From positions 1,600,823-1,664,822 of the forward strand of contig NZ_CP085327.1 of the NCBI RefSeq assembly GCF_020614375.1: a DNA stretch of 64,000 nucleotides. The letters run 5' to 3'. The notes below the pieces were generated by a model. The model saw only the letters and a list, made by a program, of their open reading frames with translations, searched no databases and had not been told where the DNA came from. Below are positions 62,468-64,000 of the stretch, in pieces. Position 1 is the stretch's first letter. Every line of letters begins with the position of its first letter. Both the position numbers and the translations under genes were made by a program. This stretch comes from Haladaptatus salinisoli. Its GTDB lineage: Archaea > Halobacteriota > Halobacteria > Halobacteriales > Haladaptataceae.

Positions 62468-64000
62468 TCAGCCGAGGACGTACGATTCGAACCGCCGAGC
62501 GGCGTACCGGTACGCGACCGGCGGCGTGACGACGCCGAGCAGCACCGCCACCGCACCGCCGACGACGCGGAGCGCCATGGTCGGAATTTCGACCGGTCGC
62601 CAGAGCAAGGTCGACCAGAACGTTATCGCGTTCGAAACCAGCGACGCGCCCTCCGGCACCGCCGCGACGGCCGCGCCGACGAATCCGGCGAGCAGCGCGA
62701 CCGTGTAGACGACGAACGCGGTCTTGCTCGGGACGACGACGCGTCGGCTTCGCGTGACCCGCACCTCGCCGAACCGCGGGAACACGGTGCCGACGCCGAC
62801 GGCGACGACCGCTCCGGCCACCCCGAGCAGGGCGCTCGCGGCGGTGAGCGCCAGCCAGACGTCAGGTTCGAGGGGACTCAGCGCGCCCGAGACGGCGGTC
62901 GCAACGACCACCAGGGGGAGGGTGACGAGCGTGGCCGCGAGGACGTGCCCCCGGACGAACTGCTCGCCGCGGAGCGTCGAGGTGAGCGTCACCGGGAGCA
63001 TCGCCCCCTCGTCGCCGAGCGGGTTGAGCGCCGTCGCGCCGACGACCCACGCGCCGTAGAGCGCGACGATGACGGGGAACCCCGACGGAATCTCGCCCGA
63101 CGAGACGACCTCTTGGAGGAAGCCGGTGAAGAAGAACACGGGGTAGACGGCGTAGATGAGCCGAATCGGGGCTCGCTTCGTCCGCCGCCAGACGTTCGCC
63201 GTCACCGAGCGGGTCGGTCGGGAGGCGACGCCCGCGAGGGGTCCGTCCCCCGAGAGGAACCCGTCGTCGGCGCGTTCCTTCGATCGGTCCGTCTTCGGTC
63301 GCTTCCCGCTTCCGGGTTTCACGGCGTCGCCGTACCAGAGTCGAGTCGCCGCCCGCACGTCGAGCAGTAACAGGACGGGAACGGCGACCAGAAAGAGGGC
63401 GAGCGCGCCGAGCATCCGCAGCGGGGAGGGCTCGGCCGCCGGAAAGCCGGCGACCAGCACGTCGCCGAACCACGCCGTCGGAGCGTCCTGCAGGTGGCGT
63501 CCGAGTTCGACCATCGCCGAACCGAGCGCGTTCGACATGATGGCCGCGAAGTACGCGACGAAGATGGCGGCGAAGACGAGCGTCTTGTAGCGCGCGAGCA
63601 GTTTCGAGCGCGCGAACGCCATCTTGAACAGGACGCCGAGCAAGTGTCCGACGAGCAGCGCGAGGACGAGCAGCGCGGCGGCCGCTGAGACGATGGCGAC
63701 GAAGGGGACCGGCGAGCCGAGAACGACCGCCCACGTCGCGCTCAGGGCGAGCAGCGGAACCGCGGCGACCGACGACACGCGGGCGAACTCCGCGAGCAGC
63801 AGGCCGCCGACCACGTCGCGGGCGGGAACCGTCGTCAGAATCCCGGTTTCGTGGTCGATGCGGGCGGTCTTGCCGACCGCCCGCGCGGCGAGCATCACGA
63901 CGATGCCGAGCGACGCGACCGCCGTCGCGCCGCGCGCTCCGTCGAGCAGGAAGGGTAGCTCGGCGATTCTATCGCCGAAACGGTAGACGGCGTAGCTCCC
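62468..64000 (-). CDS. Large multipass membrane protein, ABC-2-like permease (runs off right edge)
   Basis: At least 510 residues; the frame is open through the window end (positions 63898-64000 read [21 protein letters not shown] and on), so the true start is outside. About 11-12 hydrophobic segments, two blocks separated by a charged loop ([20 protein letters not shown]). The pattern [22 protein letters not shown] in an early loop resembles ABC-2 permeases of haloarchaea, in which a cytoplasmic loop contacts the ATPase. An ATPase gene would be expected just to the right, outside the window. I cannot assign cargo. Downstream of alaS in the opposite sense of position but same strand, 50 bp apart. 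Confidence 0.7.
   Translation of the reverse strand, partial: GSYAVYRFGDRIAELPFLLDGARGATAVASLGIVVMLAARAVGKTARIDHETGILTTVPARDVVGGLLLAEFARVSSVAAVPLLALSATWAVVLGSPVPFVAIVSAAAALLVLALLVGHLLGVLFKMAFARSKLLARYKTLVFAAIFVAYFAAIMSNALGSAMVELGRHLQDAPTAWFGDVLVAGFPAAEPSPLRMLGALALFLVAVPVLLLLDVRAATRLWYGDAVKPGSGKRPKTDRSKERADDGFLSGDGPLAGVASRPTRSVTANVWRRTKRAPIRLIYAVYPVFFFTGFLQEVVSSGEIPSGFPVIVALYGAWVVGATALNPLGDEGAMLPVTLTSTLRGEQFVRGHVLAATLVTLPLVVVATAVSGALSPLEPDVWLALTAASALLGVAGAVVAVGVGTVFPRFGEVRVTRSRRVVVPSKTAFVVYTVALLAGFVGAAVAAVPEGASLVSNAITFWSTLLWRPVEIPTMALRVVGGAVAVLLGVVTPPVAYRYAARRFESYVLG

Overview
This 64 kb window is from a halophilic archaeon (class Halobacteria). The evidence is very high GC, strongly acidic proteins, short leaderless promoters (TATA-like box about 25-30 nt before ATG/GTG), twin-arginine signal peptides on most secreted proteins, an archaeal type-A RNase P RNA, ribosomal protein S6e, PCNA, an Orc1/Cdc6 protein, and many proteins I know only from haloarchaea (Hvo_1808-type surface protein, DUF5806/DUF5807-type proteins, bacterio-opsin-activator HTH). 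The genus cannot be fixed from sequence alone. The content is mostly chromosomal housekeeping; I see no IS element, prophage or CRISPR array.

Layout. 1-3.5 kb: metal efflux (a CDF transporter cut by the window edge and a Zn/Cd-type P1B ATPase), with a perfect 11-bp inverted repeat upstream of the ATPase. 3.6-4.2 kb: RNase P RNA and a possible small membrane peptide. 4.2-13.3 kb: AMMECR1-like protein, NAD salvage (nicotinate phosphoribosyltransferase and nicotinamidase either side of a metalloprotease-like surface lipoprotein), M23-like protein, lipoate ligase-like protein, dihydroorotase, glyoxalase-fold dioxygenase and a sugar nucleotidyltransferase. 13.3-20.3 kb: a complete peptide ABC importer whose two ATPases are fused, with two small membrane proteins at the 3' end. 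20.4-25.4 kb: acetyltransferase, three universal stress proteins, haloarchaeal conserved proteins and a divergent PCNA. 25.4-30.1 kb: two-gene ABC exporter, exported aspartoacylase-like protein, DHH phosphoesterase and a frameshifted btpA. 30.3-31.9 kb: a Tat-exported protein with five Gln/Asn-rich curlin-like repeats. 32-35.7 kb: small conserved proteins, S6e, a membrane metallophosphoesterase and an RDD protein.

36-45 kb is a surface-polysaccharide/glycosylation locus: O-antigen-ligase-like protein, flippase, two sulfatase-fold proteins and three GT-B glycosyltransferases. 45-52 kb: DUF1059-like mini-protein, Orc1/Cdc6, an HTH regulator interrupted by one in-frame stop, SnoaL-like protein, UvrB, an SPFH protein and an HD phosphohydrolase. 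52-56 kb: a sugar ABC importer lacking a local ATPase. 56-64 kb: a siderophore/iron-type binding lipoprotein with an iron-box-like operator, S66 carboxypeptidase, alpha/beta hydrolase, alanyl-tRNA synthetase and a large membrane protein running off the right edge.

Most noteworthy: the curlin-like repeat protein; two clean single-lesion gene disruptions (a 4-bp duplication in btpA and a TGA in the HTH gene); several perfect inverted repeats at promoters (ATPase, peptide importer, iron lipoprotein); the extra-divergent PCNA; and a metallophosphoesterase with membrane helices inserted in its catalytic domain.
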